Counted from the first letter of the stretch, positions 23,561 through 34,990 are shown. The stretch is DNA of 64,000 nt from Lepus europaeus (GCF_033115175.1 NC_084830.1:39935409-39999408); one strand, 5' to 3'. The notes: generated from the sequence alone by a model not told the origin. Made by a program: numbers and translations.

Positions 23561-24484
23561 GTATGGTAAGATGCCCAATTTATGTTGCTATTACTATGTC
23601 TTTGGAGGAAAGTCTCTGGATACCTTCTTGAATGCAGGCAGATGAGTGACTTGAGCTATTCTGATTAGGACACAAGGCACCCTTTGTATCTTACCTTCAT
23701 CTCAGGATACACTTTGAGAAATGCACAGCAACCATTTATGATTGCCCACAAATGTAAGGTCACCTGGGTGGTTTCTCTGGTCTCAGCTGAGCTCCCTTGT
23801 ACACCTGTGATCAGCTGCAGATTGGCTAGATGACCCTGCTTCTAGAAGGTGACAGCTATGTAGTTTCTCACCCTCCAATACGCTGGTCTAGCTAGGCTTG
23901 TTTGCTCGTAGTCTCAGAGTTTTGGGATTGAAATTATGCAAGGCCTATTGAAGTCTAAACTCATAACTGGTACACTATTACTTCTGCTACCTTTTGGGCA
24001 AAGCAAGTCACAAGGCTAGCCCGGCTTCACGGAGTCGGGAAATGTCAGATCTCAATGAAAGGAATTTCATAGTCCTCTTGCAAAGGGGGAATGGGTAAAA
24101 GGAAAGGGACTAATTTCAGCCATCTTTGGAAACAATTTTCAACATTGCCCAGTATAATAATTTCTTTATTGGTGACCAGTTACTGTTTTACTAGGCAGCT
24201 CTCATGGGTAGAATGTTCTTATGCTTTTCATGCCTCTATAGAGACACTGACTCTCATAGAACCTTTGGATCATAGATGTGAAGGTCATTCAGGCAGTGAA
24301 CTTTTTGCAACCAGATTCCTGTGCAGGAAGCTGCAAAGAAGTTTGCAATTTCCACTGATGTGTCCCAAGTCTGCCTTTTGGAACAAAACAGAACATTTTG
24401 TGTTTGTTTCTTGCTTGTTTTTGAGAGCCTAATCAAGAGCCTAATAAAGGCCTACCTATTATGCAATAGGTACATACTCCATTC
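23561..24484. other. Unassigned intergenic sequence
   Basis: The frame at 24091-24432 (113 codons, plus) has no recognisable domain or splice context and is not called. Confidence 0.45.
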
Positions 24485-24575
24485 TAGCACCCATTCACTC
24501 ATGTTTTCATTCATTTATTCATGCATTCAAAATCTGCTGAACACTTCTGTGGGTCAGGTACTCATGTTAAGATGA
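24485..24575 (-). repeat. L2 3' end fragment
   Basis: Antisense TCATTCATTTATTCATGCAT followed by CTGCTGAACACTTCTGTGGG resembles the L2 terminus. Confidence 0.45.
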
Positions 24576-24589
24576 CTAAGAAAGTGGGG

Positions 24590-24800
24590 TTTCAAATCAC
24601 TTAGATTTAAGCCCCATTTTACTACTTGCCAACTGTGTGACTGGGAAAATTAAGTTTTCTGATGTTAGTACCCTCACCTGAAAAATGAGTATGAGTATTC
24701 CTATCTGTTAGGTGATTGTGATAATCAAATTAAGTGACAAATATAAAATGCCTGGCCTACGGTAGGCACTCAGTAGAGGGTAGCTATCATTATTACAAGA
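24590..24800 (+). repeat. MIR SINE fossil
   Basis: Near-complete: TTACTACTTGCCAACTGTGT, CCCTCACCTGAAAAATGAGT, then CCTGGCCTACGGTAGGCACT and CAGTAGAGGGTAGCTATCAT. Confidence 0.85.
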
Positions 24801-24909
24801 TGGTCACTACCCTGGATCTCACTGCCGCCTAGGGTCCCAAACTGTTCTCCGTGTTTTGACAGTGCTTCCTTCCTTCCTTAATAATATTCAGTATAGAGAA
24901 TCTAGTAAA

Positions 24910-25112
24910 ATGTAGCAGTTGAATAAGAACTTTGCCGTGTGCCATATCTGAGCTTGAACACTGGTTCAGCCATTTACTAACTCGGATCTACACTCAAAGC
25001 ATCAGTTCATAAATCAGCGCACTGAAAGGAAGAATAATTCAGAGCTTTGGCATGAGGATGCTTCCACCCTTTAGCACGGTGTCTGACACTTAGTGAGTGC
25101 CTGTACCGTCAC
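24910..25112 (+). repeat. MIR SINE fossil, degraded
   Basis: AGCTTGAACACTGGTTCAGC, CATTTACTAACTCGG and TTTAGCACGGTGTCTGACAC with TTAGTGAGTGCC. Confidence 0.6.
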
Positions 25113-25574
25113 TGTCCGCCGAGTGGAGGCTGTGAATTCTTTTCCATGCATTTTCATTATGAGTAGCATGATTCTTTGGAGAGAATCAGTAGAAAAGGGG
25201 TCAGGTTGCTCCAACTCTTAAAGTCTTCCCAACAAATTTCAAGGAAGGGCATGAATTCTGTAGTCCTCAGGGTGCCTTGCGCTCCACTAACCTAGTGTTT
25301 GAATTTCCCAGGGTGTCCACTTACTCCTTTTATAAAAAAATAGAACCATGTAAGAGTGTTGGGATGACGGTAGAAAGTGCATGAAAATGGATATTCAAAG
25401 GCATTCCAGATTAAATAATCCCACAGTTATGAGTCTCAGCTCTCCAGTAATGTGCTACGCCACCTTCTTTGGTGATCAAGTATGATAAACCTGGGAAAGT
25501 AAAAAATTGGAAAGAAATTGCTCATTTTGTTCAGATATTATTTCAAGAGTTTCACATGTTAAAATCTGGGAGTC

Positions 25575-25930
25575 GGCCGGCGCCGCGGCTCACTAGGCTA
25601 ATCCTCTGCCTTGCGGCGCCGGCACACCGGGTTCTAGTCCCGGTCGGGGCGCCGGATTCTGTCCCGGTTGCCCTTCTTCCAGGCCAGCTCTCTGCTGTGG
25701 CCAGGGAGTGCAGTGGAGGATGGCCCAAGTGCTTGGGCCCTGCACCCGCATGGGAGACCAGGAGAAGCACCTGGCTCCTGCCAACGGATCAGCGCCATGT
25801 GCCGGCCGCAGCACGCCAACCGCGGCGGCCATTGGAGGGTGAACCAAAGGCAAAAGGAAGACCTTTCTCTCTGTCTCTCTCTCTCTCTCACTGTCCACTC
25901 TGCCTGTCAAAAATTAAAAAAAAAAAAAAA
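25575..25930 (+). repeat. CSINE (TGTCAAAA class)
   Basis: CpG-rich head GGCCGGCGCCGCGGCTCACT, GTTCTAGTCCCGGTCGGGGC, poly-A tail. TSD about ATCTGGGAGTC (25564-25574) and ATATGGGAGTC (25930-25940). The many retained CpGs argue for youth. Confidence 0.95.
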
Positions 25931-25940
25931 TATGGGAGTC

Positions 25941-27364
25941 TACAGTAACTAACTAAAAACAGACCACTAGTCTGTTTTGGAAAGCACTAATGACAGGCAC
26001 TAATTTCCTTTCACTGGCTTAAATATTGTTCAGAGGTAGAAAGGAAGAGTGGAGAAAATTATTCACTTCCATCTTCTAATGCCTTATAATTTTTTGGAAA
26101 AAAAATCAAGTTTTAGCAAATGATTCACTTAAAAATAACTTCCCCCAAACATGACAAGTAAGTCTGACCGTAGAGGGGGGAAGATTACAGAATTGTGGGT
26201 CTTGTGATTTTAAGAAAAATCTAATGTAAACAGTTCCCACTAGTGTTAATAGCATATTCACAAGAAAAATTCGGAGCAGTACACAAGCTTGCATGGCTTT
26301 GGTGAAAGGCCCCATGTGCCTCTGGGCATGTCATCACCTATTACTAAGAGCAGCCCACTGTACTGCATGCCAGCTAATCTCATTAATTGTTGGATTACTC
26401 TCCATTTAGGACTCCACATTCCTTTTCTGTTTACTTTTTCCTCAAAAACCTCCCTTGTAAGTTATCTAAGAAGTGTTCCATGTCCTACAATGTAGCTGAA
26501 CAATGAAAATATTTGGTTGTCGTTTTTTTTTTTTTTTTCTTTTACCTCCCTGGGAGAATCATTTCACTCCCAGGTGTGTCTCATTAACACCCTTCCTGAC
26601 TTGAACTGAGATAAGGTGCTCCTTCAGTGCAGTTGCAAGAATGGTTCTGTGTTGTGAAACACCTGCCATTTCAATTGGAATATTGTTTTCTAAGCTGCTG
26701 ACAATCTCCAGGCTGCAGCAACATTATTTGTGTAAGAGGTAGGCCTCCAGATGCCAGCCTGCTTTCCTAAGCCTTCGAGAGAGCAGAAGAGACTGTGGGA
26801 GAGATGGCTAGATTGGGCACAAAATATTACATTCCATAATAAAGTAAACCTCTATAATGTATTAGAACTCTTATAAAACATTTGTAAACATTTATACATC
26901 TTTCTTATCTCTAATAATATGATAAGGGAAAGTCAGACATAAACATAAAGTGCCGTGTGTTATGGTGACAGCCTCTTAGCATGTCATAGTCATAGCAGGA
27001 AAATGGATAACACTTCATCAGATCCAACAAATGTTATTTTGACATAATTGTGAATGTCCATCACATGTGATAATTATGTAAGTCTTCCATAATAATAGTA
27101 TGGCTATAATAGTATGATAATTAAGTAAAGGCAAAACAGTCTCTAAGAAGAGTAAGGAGACACTGAAGTCACTTGCTAGACAGAGATGAAGAATAACACA
27201 GAAAAGACAGAAGGAAAGAAAGTTTAGCAGATATACCCACAGGATTGTAGTTAAGAGAAACACTGAGAGATGGATTGGAACCATCTCTCCATAGATTTTC
27301 TGTGTCCTACTCTGCCCCTCCATGTTCAAAGCTTTGGGAAAGAACCACTGTAGATGACAATTAT
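25941..27364. other. Unassigned intergenic sequence, largely repeat-free
   Basis: About 1.4 kb with no recognised interspersed repeat except a T-run at 26523-26538. The block at about 26540-26760 is moderately GC and free of repeats. Possible conserved non-coding DNA, but there is no comparative evidence here. Confidence 0.4.
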
Positions 27365-27575
27365 AATGGACATTTATTGGCCACTTCCCATGAGTCAGGC
27401 ATTTAGTGAATGGTTGCATCATCTTGTTTAGTTCTGTCAATAACTCTGTAATCCCAGGAGGGAACTATTATGATCATTGCCATTTTTACAAATGGCTTCC
27501 AGAGATTGAGTAACTTGTCCGAGGTTTCTCAGCAAGTGAGTGTCAGAGCCAGAGTAGGAACCAAGCCTGAGTACT
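27365..27575 (-). repeat. MIR SINE fossil
   Basis: Antisense: CATTTATTGGCCACTTCCCA, TGAGTCAGGCATTTAGTGAA, TTGAGTAACTTGTCCGAGGT and AGTGTCAGAGCCAGAGTAGG. Confidence 0.8.
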
Positions 27576-27654
27576 GACCCTCTGCAGGCATTTGCCTACT
27601 TGCCCTTCACTCCATTCTAGCCTTTCCCCAATCTGCTCTGTATTTCAGGGGCTA

Positions 27655-27862
27655 AATCTTTGCTTTCCAATACAGAAGCCAGTAGTCAAATATGGCTCTT
27701 TAAATTAAACTAATCTAGAATTCGGTAAAACTTAAAACTCAGTTTTCACGCATTCTAGTCACATTGCGGGCACTTAGTAGCCCTGCGGTGACTCGTGGCT
27801 GTTGTATCAGACAGCGGAGGTTATAGATCACTTCTATCACTGCAGAAAGTTCTATGAGACAG
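27655..27862. mobile_element. MER3-like hAT DNA-transposon fossil
   Basis: Inverted-repeat style element: CCAATACAGAAGCCAGTAGT near the left end, an AT-rich centre, GGGCACTTAGTAGCCCTGCG, then GCAGAAAGTTCTATGAGACA at the right end. The type is recognised; the exact family name is tentative. Confidence 0.55.
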
Positions 27863-29172
27863 CCCTGAATTCCAGAGCCTGAAAACAACATTTCCTTTCA
27901 ATAAACTGCCAGTGCCTATGGTAAGCACTCAAAGGATGTGGGAGAAGCCACGATTCTTTGTCTAACACCCCTGGATGGCTACTGTTTCGATGTTCTTTGG
28001 CAGTGGGCCGCAGCTGCTGGTGGGCAGTAGGTGAAACCGTGGCTGCTGTGGGCCCTGTAGTTCTGGCAATAACAAGCTGGGTAGTAACAGAGAGGAATGC
28101 CTGATGGGCCTGGTGACAGCACTTCCTTCCTTTCTTTTCCTCCCGTCTTGAGGGGGGTAGCAAATTCCCCAGCTGCTAATCTCTCAGGTAGCTCATTGTT
28201 TCACTGTTGCTTCTTCTGCCATTCTAGCACTTTTGAACTATTCTTTCTATTAATTGCCCTATTTGAAATACTTAGGGTGTTTTTGAATAGACTCCAACTC
28301 TGAGCCTAACTAGTTATGATGGAAAGGAAATGGTAAGAGTTAGGATTTAACCAAAAATAGAGTGATAACTTGCTAGAGCAAAACTAGTGTGGTTGTTAAC
28401 TAGAGTGAATGCCTAAAGAATCACAAATACTTTGGGAAGGAAAGATAAAGCCCTTTTTTTCTGTGATAGACATTTATTACTTACATAATTCAGAAAATAT
28501 TTTAACATGTCTGAATGTATAGATTTGCCCTTGAACTTTACTCTCACCCTAAATTTTTGTCTATCAACTTAAATTCGTTTTTCTTAGGAATGCTAAGACA
28601 ATTAATTAGGCTAATTCCATGATTAATCTTATCCTCCACAAAAATTGCAACATATACCTACTGTACTTAACATATACAAAGTTAATATTCCTCATTAGTG
28701 GCAAAAGAGGTTGAGGATACAAAGAGAAGATTCCCAGAACATGCATGCTCCTATTATTTGCTCAAGAGACCTTAGCACAGAGAGAAGACATTTGACTATC
28801 GCCTTTCTACTTGCTCATGCTATTTCCACCAACTGTCAGGAAAGGACAAAGAGGATGAGATGGGACTTCCAAAGTGATGGAATGAAAAGGTCAACTTACC
28901 TTCTCACCAGCAAAACAGCAATACAATATGAAAATAAAAACTCTTATTCAGTCTCTGGAGATTGTTTGAAAGGTACATGGCAGTGGAGAGCCATTCATGT
29001 AGGAAAATGTACCAAATTTCATTTAGGTAGAAGTGACAATTTGTGGCATTTCAGCTATAACTGGCTACATTGCTCTTTCTTCTGCCCCAGTTCTGTGATA
29101 CAGAAGCCCTACTCCAAGTGTGTGTAACCAACTTAGAAACTGCCTTGCCCACAGTGAGAGGGCACTAGCTGT
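27863..29172. other. Unassigned intergenic sequence
   Basis: Frames at 27852-28163 (minus) and 28711-29127 (plus, 138 codons) were examined and show no known domain, splice context or repeat origin. They are not called as genes. Confidence 0.45.
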
Positions 29173-29185
29173 AATACAGCTGTAA

Positions 29186-29849
29186 AAGGACCGGCATTGT
29201 GGCGTAATAGGTTAAGCTGCCTCCTGCAATGCCACCATCCCACATTGGTGCCCGTTTGATTCCCTAATGCCCTACTTTTGATCCAGCTACCTGCTAATGT
29301 GCCTAGGAAAGCAGTAGAAGATAACCCACGTGTTTGGGACCCTGCATCTACATGAGAGACCCGAATGAAGCTCCTGACTCCATGCTTCTGCCTGGCCAAA
29401 CCCTAGCTGTAGCAGCCATTTGGGGGAATGAACCAGCAGATGGAAAAATCTCTCTTTCCTTCTCTCTCTCTTTTTTATTTGACAGGTAGAGTTATAGAAA
29501 ATGAGAGAGAGAGAGAGATACAGAGAGAGAGAGAGAAAGGTCTTCCTTCCGTTGGTCCATTGGTTCACTCCCCAAATGGCCACTATGGCCGGCACTACGC
29601 AAAACCAAAGCCAGGAGCCAGGTGCTTCTTCCTGGTCCCATGCGGGTGCAAGGGCCCAAACACTTGGTCCATCCTCCATTGCCCTCCCGGGCCACAGCAG
29701 AGAGCTGGACTGGAAGAGGAGCAACTGGGACTAGAACCCGGAGCCCATATGGGATGCTGGTGCTGCAGGCAGAGAATTAACCAAGTGAGCCACAGCGCCG
29801 GCCCCTCCTTCTCCTTCTCTGTAACAAATAAAATAGCTCTTTAAAAACA
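29186..29849 (+). repeat. CSINE split by a minus-strand CSINE
   Basis: Head and body at 29186-29470 (GGACCGGCATTGTGGCGTAA onward). The 3' tail resumes at 29805-29849 (CTCTGTAACAAATAAAATAG and A-run). Its TSD AATACAGCTGTAA is at 29173-29185 and recurs at 30171-30183, beyond a third CSINE. Confidence 0.85.
29471..29804 (-). repeat. CSINE inserted in the CT tract of another CSINE
   Basis: Antisense copy from TTTTTTATTTGACAGGTAGA to AGCCACAGCGCCGGCCCC. It interrupts the (CT)n region of the plus-strand CSINE, with CCTTCTCT-like sequence on both sides as the likely TSD. Confidence 0.9.
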
Positions 29850-29859
29850 AATACAACTG

Positions 29860-30170
29860 GGGCTGGCGATGTGGCACAGTGGGTTAAAGCCCTGGCCTGA
29901 AGTGCCGGCATCCCATGTGGACGCCAGTTCTAGTCCCGGCTGCTCCTCTTCTGATCCAGCTCTCTGCTATGGCCTGGGATAGCAGGCGAAGATGGCCCAA
30001 GTCCTTGGGCGCCTGCCCCCGCGTGGGAGACTGGGAAGAAGTCCCTGGCTCCTGGCTTCGGATCGGCGCAGCTCCGGCCGTTGCGGCCATCTGGGGAGTG
30101 AACCAGCAGATGGAAGACCTCTCTCTGTCTACCTCTCTCTGTAACTCTTTCAAATAAATCTTTAAAAAAA
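29860..30170 (+). repeat. CSINE inserted in the 3' TSD of the neighbouring CSINE
   Basis: GGGCTGGCGATGTGGCACAG to TTCAAATAAATC plus poly-A. TSD AATACAACTG (29850-29859) and AATACAGCTG (30171-30180), one mismatch. Retains many CpGs. Confidence 0.93.
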
Positions 30171-30180
30171 AATACAGCTG

Positions 30181-30597
30181 TAATTGATTGCAGAAGAGTC
30201 TATCACCTGCAGAAAAAGCTAAAATGAGGCAATCATAGGCTGCTGAAAATAAGCTAAACCATTTCAGAAAATACTACAGCATAAAGAAGTGCTGGCAGGT
30301 GTGGTCAGAGCAAGCTGATAAAGAGCCTGTCATGTCTCAGCCCCGAGTTCTGCAGGCTGTAAGGCTTAGTCCATGAAGACATCTTATAAAGACACTGCTC
30401 TGTAAAGTCTGCTTCAATATAAAGAATACAAAATTACCTATTCCATAATAGTATTGGTTTTAAAATCCAATGAGCATAGTAGAGGACTACATGGGTGTGT
30501 TTCTCAGTCATCTCCCTGAGATGCTCCATCACCACTCTGGATTTGTTCTCTGTAGTAGATGCTGTTTATTACCCATCCATTGCCTACTCATATTCTT
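30181..30597. other. Unassigned intergenic sequence
   Basis: No gene or repeat recognised. Confidence 0.5.
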
Positions 30598-30926
30598 TTT
30601 TAAAGATTTATTTTATTTATTTGAAGGTTAGAGTTACAGAGAGAGGTAGAGACAGAGAGAGAGAGGTCTTCCATCCGCAGGTTCACTCCCCAGATAGCGC
30701 AACGGCAGGAGCTGCGCTGATCCGAAGCCAGGAGCTTCTTCCAGGTCTCCCAGATGGGTGCAGGGGCCCAAGGACTTGTGCCATCTTCTACTGCTTTCCC
30801 AGGCCATAGCAGAGAGCTGGATTGGAAGAGGAGCACCTGAGACTAAAACTGGTGCCCATATGGGATGACGAATCTGCAGGCGGTGGCTTTACCTGCTATG
30901 CCTCAGTGCCGGGGGGGGGGGGGGGG
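30598..30926 (-). repeat. CSINE ending in a 16-G homopolymer
   Basis: Antisense copy whose head end (normally GGGGCC-type on the other strand) is replaced by CAGTGCC followed by sixteen G (30911-30926). Confidence 0.9.
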
Positions 30927-31520
30927 TGCATTTTCATTCACTATCCTTTTACATTCCAGTGACTTCCTACTGCAAGCACTGTGACTCTGTCAAGTTTTTT
31001 TTGTTGGCCCAAGCAGCCCCCAACCAAAAGCTAATGGGAGATACAGGATAAATAGCACAGCTTCCTTGCTCCTTGGATGGGTCAGCTCTGTAGCAGATTC
31101 TACTCGTCTCCCAGCAGTCCCCAAGGTTTTGAGCACTCACTGCTTATGGCAATAGCTTGATCATTATGTACTCTATATTGGCTAACTTTTTAAATGATAT
31201 GGAAAATGTTCAAATACAGTGGCAAAGAAAAAAAATACAAATTTATACCTACAGAATTATTTCAATTATAGGCATATGTGTACATACACATATATCAAAG
31301 AAAATATGGAAAGAAAGAACCCAAATCATTTATGGTGGTTATTTCTGGATATTGAGGTTTTAGGTGATTTTTATTTTCTTTTTTATAATTTATTTTCCAA
31401 CATTTTCAGTGTAACTCTGTATTGCTTTTTAAATCAGAACAAGTCATCCTAAGTTATTTTTAAATGCTTGTAAAACTGGTGAATGTTTTGCCTTTATTCT
31501 CTTTAGTTGATGTTGTCAGA
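30927..31520. other. Unassigned intergenic sequence
   Basis: AT-rich from about 31150. Frames at 31157-31452 are low-complexity and not called. Confidence 0.5.
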
Positions 31521-31528
31521 GTCTAAAG

Positions 31529-31714
31529 CAGTGTTTCTCCGGAGTGGTCCCTGGACCAGTAGCATCAGCATCACCTGGGACCCTGTTAGAGATGCAGCTT
31601 CTCAGACTTTGCCCAGGACCTTCTGAGTGAGAAACTGGAGGTAGGACCCAGGGGTCTGCGTTTTAGGAAGCCCTGCAAGTGACTTTGTTACACATTAAAT
31701 TCTGAGAACCCCTG
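31529..31714 (+). mobile_element. MER20, near full length with 8-bp TSD
   Basis: Starts CAGTGTTTCTCCGGAGTGGT and CCCTGGACCAGTAGCATCAG; ends TTCTGAGAACCCCTG. Flanks GTCTAAAG (31521-31528) and GTTTGAAG (31715-31722) match at 6 of 8 positions, the size expected for hAT target duplications. Some mammalian MER20 copies are known to act as hormone-responsive enhancers. Confidence 0.8.
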
Positions 31715-32224
31715 GTTTGAAGATAATGCTCAATAAACAAGTCCATACCTGGAAATCCTCACTAAGTTTCCAGAAATGGAATCCAAACATTTCAGTCATG
31801 TAAGATGCAGGATGGGCTCGTTGTGGGATCAGTGAATTTATTGGGGGTGAGCCTGCAGGGGAGGATGAAAATCCACCACAGTTATACTAAATGAGTGTAG
31901 GGAAAACTCTAAGGAGGCTGATACATGTCATGGGTGGCAAAGTATTTATGCACTCTATATTGAAATCCATGGTGCATTTAATGCACAAGGCTAGACTAAC
32001 CTAACCCAACCATCAGGGAGACCACTTGCCAATGATATTTCGTGAGTGGAGAAGGCTTTGTTTTCTTTATTCCTACCCCTACTTGCCTCATGACTTCACT
32101 TCAAGTTTTAGTTTTCTTCAGTAATTCTCCCTTCTTTCCCCTGCTTGTGTAAAGATGGTAAATTTCAATATTTTATGGAAAAGACCACCACTTACTGAAT
32201 TTGGAAGGACCCTCCTTGTCTTCC

Positions 32225-32400
32225 CCATGGAGCTTTTTGTTTATTCCAATACCTGACATTTAGTTGTTTGTGTGTCTGTCATCTCCCCCATCAAGTGGAG
32301 GCTGTAGCCCCTGTGGGATCAGTGACAGCTACTTACACTTTCTTGCATCCCTGATAGACACCAAGAGCTCAAAACATACTGGTTGAATGAATGAATGAAT
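32225..32400 (+). repeat. L2 LINE 3' end fragment
   Basis: CAAGTGGAGGCTGTAGCCCC, CTTACACTTTCTTGCATCCC, then ACATACTGGTTGAATGAATG and ATGAAT units typical of the L2 terminus. Confidence 0.55.
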
Positions 32401-33309
32401 AATTTATGAAACATTTCAGATATTCAGCATCAAATGTTTTTTTTATATGGCAAATTTTAATTCAAGAAATTCATGCCAGGCACTTTACCTACATTAATTT
32501 TAATATGGGAGGAATACATGTATTTAAACAAAATGTGCTGTGCTATTTATCATTTTGTTCATCTTAACCTTATCAATTTTTCAGAAGCTTCCAGCAGATG
32601 GCACCAATAAATACTGTCATGGGACTGAATTGGAAATTGGCTGATATTTTTCACCATAAACTTAAAAGCTAAAATGAATGAAGCTTCCTTGGTTCAATTA
32701 ATATTGATAACTGGCATTTAGTTGGCATTTTCCCATTTATGAAGTGCCTTTAAATCTTCATCTCAAATCTGTCTTAAATTCTGTCAATACATTGAAAAAA
32801 TTTTATTATGCACTTTAAACTTTTGTTGACATGTCATTTAGTCACAATAGCAAGATGAATTATGCTAGTTAATGACAATGCTGAAATTTTATATTTGTCA
32901 TATACTAATCTTTCAGAGACTAAAATTCTCTATGGAAAATTTGGACATGATCTTACATGTAAAAACTGAACAGGAACTCAGACCACAAATAGTTTAGTGA
33001 ACTCTTTCTATGGCTCATTAAACAGTAATGATTCCTCCCATTTGTATGGTGTGGTGTGTCTATAAAGTACTTGCACAGACACGCCACCCTTTGATACTTG
33101 CAATAGGCCTATGATGTGAGCCAAATTCTATTTTGTGCATAGGAAGAGGGTGAGTCTTCTCTCCTTCTCCATTCCTCATCTCTCCTCCTGGGATCCATCA
33201 CTGACCTCCCCAGGTTGGTTGACTCAGGCTTAATAATTTGTAAATCTTAACAAAAATTCAAGTGATGTATGAATGGCAATTAATGTTAGTTTAACTTTGC
33301 AAATTACAA
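32401..33309. other. Unassigned, repeat-free AT-rich block
   Basis: No interspersed repeat seen. Contains a CTCF-type motif at 32591. A candidate for conserved non-coding DNA upstream of FZD6, by inference only. Confidence 0.4.
32591..32605 (+). promoter_or_regulatory. CTCF-type binding motif
   Basis: CCAGCAGATGGCACC fits the 15-position CTCF consensus CCASYAGRKGGCRSY at every position. It lies in repeat-free sequence about 18 kb upstream of the FZD6 CpG island. Occupancy cannot be judged from sequence. Confidence 0.5.
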
Positions 33310-33530
33310 GGAACTACAGTCACTCCCAACTTTACTCTCCCCATGACTCCTAGAAACCACTAATCTACTTTTTGTTTCTATGTATTATTTCCTATTCTCA
33401 ACAATCATAAAAATGGAGTTACACATTATGTGACTTTTTCGTGACTACCTTATTTTATTTAGCTTAGTGTTTTCAAGGTACATCTATGTTTGTTGGGTTT
33501 AATTGGTTTGTAGTGTTAAATAATGTTTTG
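33310..33530 (-). repeat. Old L1M 3' end fragment
   Basis: Antisense tail: CTAGAAACCACTAATCTACT, TTTTTGTTTCTATGTATTAT, AAAAATGGAGTTACACATTA, TTTCAAGGTACATCTATGTT. Confidence 0.7.
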
Positions 33531-34030
33531 TCGGAAGCCATGGATTTAGACCAAGCACCTGCACTGGGTTAATAGATTACATCAACATAGAAGTTATTCA
33601 TAGTACCTGAGCTTTGGCTAATTTCAGAAGGCTCTGTGGCCAGTTAACTAATGGAGCTACAAATAATTTTCTAGTTAAGCTGTAACCAATTGACTGGTTG
33701 ATTAACTAGGTTGCAGTCAATTAAGCTGTTTTCTATTTCACAGATTTGTTTTTCTGTAAATATGGTCTAATATTATAGCTGGTTAGAGTTCACAAAACGT
33801 TTTCTGGGTCTGGGAAATGCTTCATTTGTAAATTATTTTTGTTCTGTTTTGTTATGCTCAAATGAAATCTACTAGATATAATTGAGCTAAGGAATTTTCC
33901 TCTTAACAACAATGACGTTTAAGTGTTTCCTTGTTGATTTTCTGCCTGGTTGAGTTATTATTAAAAGTGAGGTATTTAAATCTCCAACTATTATTGTAGA
34001 ATTATTTTTGTTTCTTTTCAGTTCTATCAG

Positions 34031-34361
34031 GTTTTTTTTAAAAAAAAGATTTATTTATTTATTTGAAAAGCAGAGTTACAGAGAGGCAGAGAGAAAGAGA
34101 GAAATAGAGAGAGAGAGAGAGACCCTCCATCCGCTGGTTCACTCCCCAGATGAATGCAACAGCGGGAGCTATGCTGATCTGAGAGCAGGAGCCAGGAGCT
34201 TCTTCCGGGTTTCAAGCATCTGGGCCATCTTCCACCACTTTCCCAGGCCTTAGCAGAGAGCTGGATCAGAAGTGGAGCAGCTGGGACCTGAACCAGCACC
34301 TATATGGGATGCCAAGCACTGCAGGCAATGGCTTTACCTGCTATGCCGCAGTGCTGGCCCC
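34031..34361 (-). repeat. CSINE with 8-bp TSD
   Basis: TSD TCTATCAG at 34023-34030 and 34362-34369. The L1 host sequence reads through the site. Confidence 0.95.
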
Positions 34362-34415
34362 TCTATCAGTTTTTGTTTCATGTATTTGGGACTCTGTTTT
34401 TAGGTGCATAGATCT

Positions 34416-34515
34416 TTATATATATAAAATATATATATATGTACATATACATAATATATGTTATATATAAATATGTAATATAATATATATTATATATATA
34501 AAGTATATATATACA
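34416..34515. repeat. AT-rich imperfect palindromic (TA)n tract
   Basis: About 100 bases almost wholly A/T with TATATA blocks on either side of ACATATACATAATATATG-like interruptions. Self-complementary overall. Confidence 0.9.
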
Positions 34516-34570
34516 CACTGCACTGATTCTTTTACCAATATACAATGGGATTCTTTACCTCTACTAAAAA

Positions 34571-34884
34571 TTCTTTTTTAGAAGATTTATTTATTTGAAA
34601 GGCTGAGAGAGAGAGAGAGAGACTATCCATCCACTGGTTCACTCTTCAAATGTCTGCAACAGCCTGATCTGGGCCAGGCTGAAGCAAGGAGCCAGGAACT
34701 TCAATCAGGTCTCCCACATGGATAGCAGGGCAGAAGTACTTGAGCCATCATCTGCTGCCTTCCCAGGAACATAAGTAGGAAGCTGGACAGGAAGTAGAGC
34801 AGCTGGGACTTGAACTGGAATTCCAATATAGGGCATTGGCATTGCAAGTTGCAGCTTAACCCACTACAGCATGATGCCAGCCCC
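34571..34884 (-). repeat. CSINE, older copy
   Basis: TTAGAAGATTTATTTATTTG to GCATGATGCCAGCCCC. CpG-poor and no clear TSD. Confidence 0.9.
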
Positions 34885-34990
34885 CTGGTAACAGTTCTTA
34901 TCTTAAATTTTGTCTTATATTAGTATAGTAACTTCAGCTCTCTTTTGGTTTTACTGCTTACATGGAATCTTCTTTTTAACTTTCAACCTG

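Noticed and set aside
23700-23730. GGATACACTTTGAGAAATGCACAG resembling the start of the DNA transposon at 15.2 kb
   Set aside because: Only about 24 bases match and the following sequence does not, so a second copy is not supported.
24091-24432. 113-codon plus-strand frame
   Set aside because: No recognisable domain or gene structure, in intergenic DNA with MIR fossils nearby.
25469-25952. 159- and 94-codon frames at 25.5-25.9 kb and similar frames across the window
   Set aside because: They are translations of CSINE bodies, recognisable by recurring segments such as SSLLWPG and GPCTPWE, and are not proteins.
26523-26538. T-run as a retrocopy poly-A tail
   Set aside because: No poly-A signal, no TSD and no recognisable transcript beside it.
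28711-29127. 138-codon plus-strand frame outside recognised repeats
   Set aside because: No domain, no conserved motif recognised, no splice or promoter context. This length is unremarkable by chance in 64 kb over six frames.
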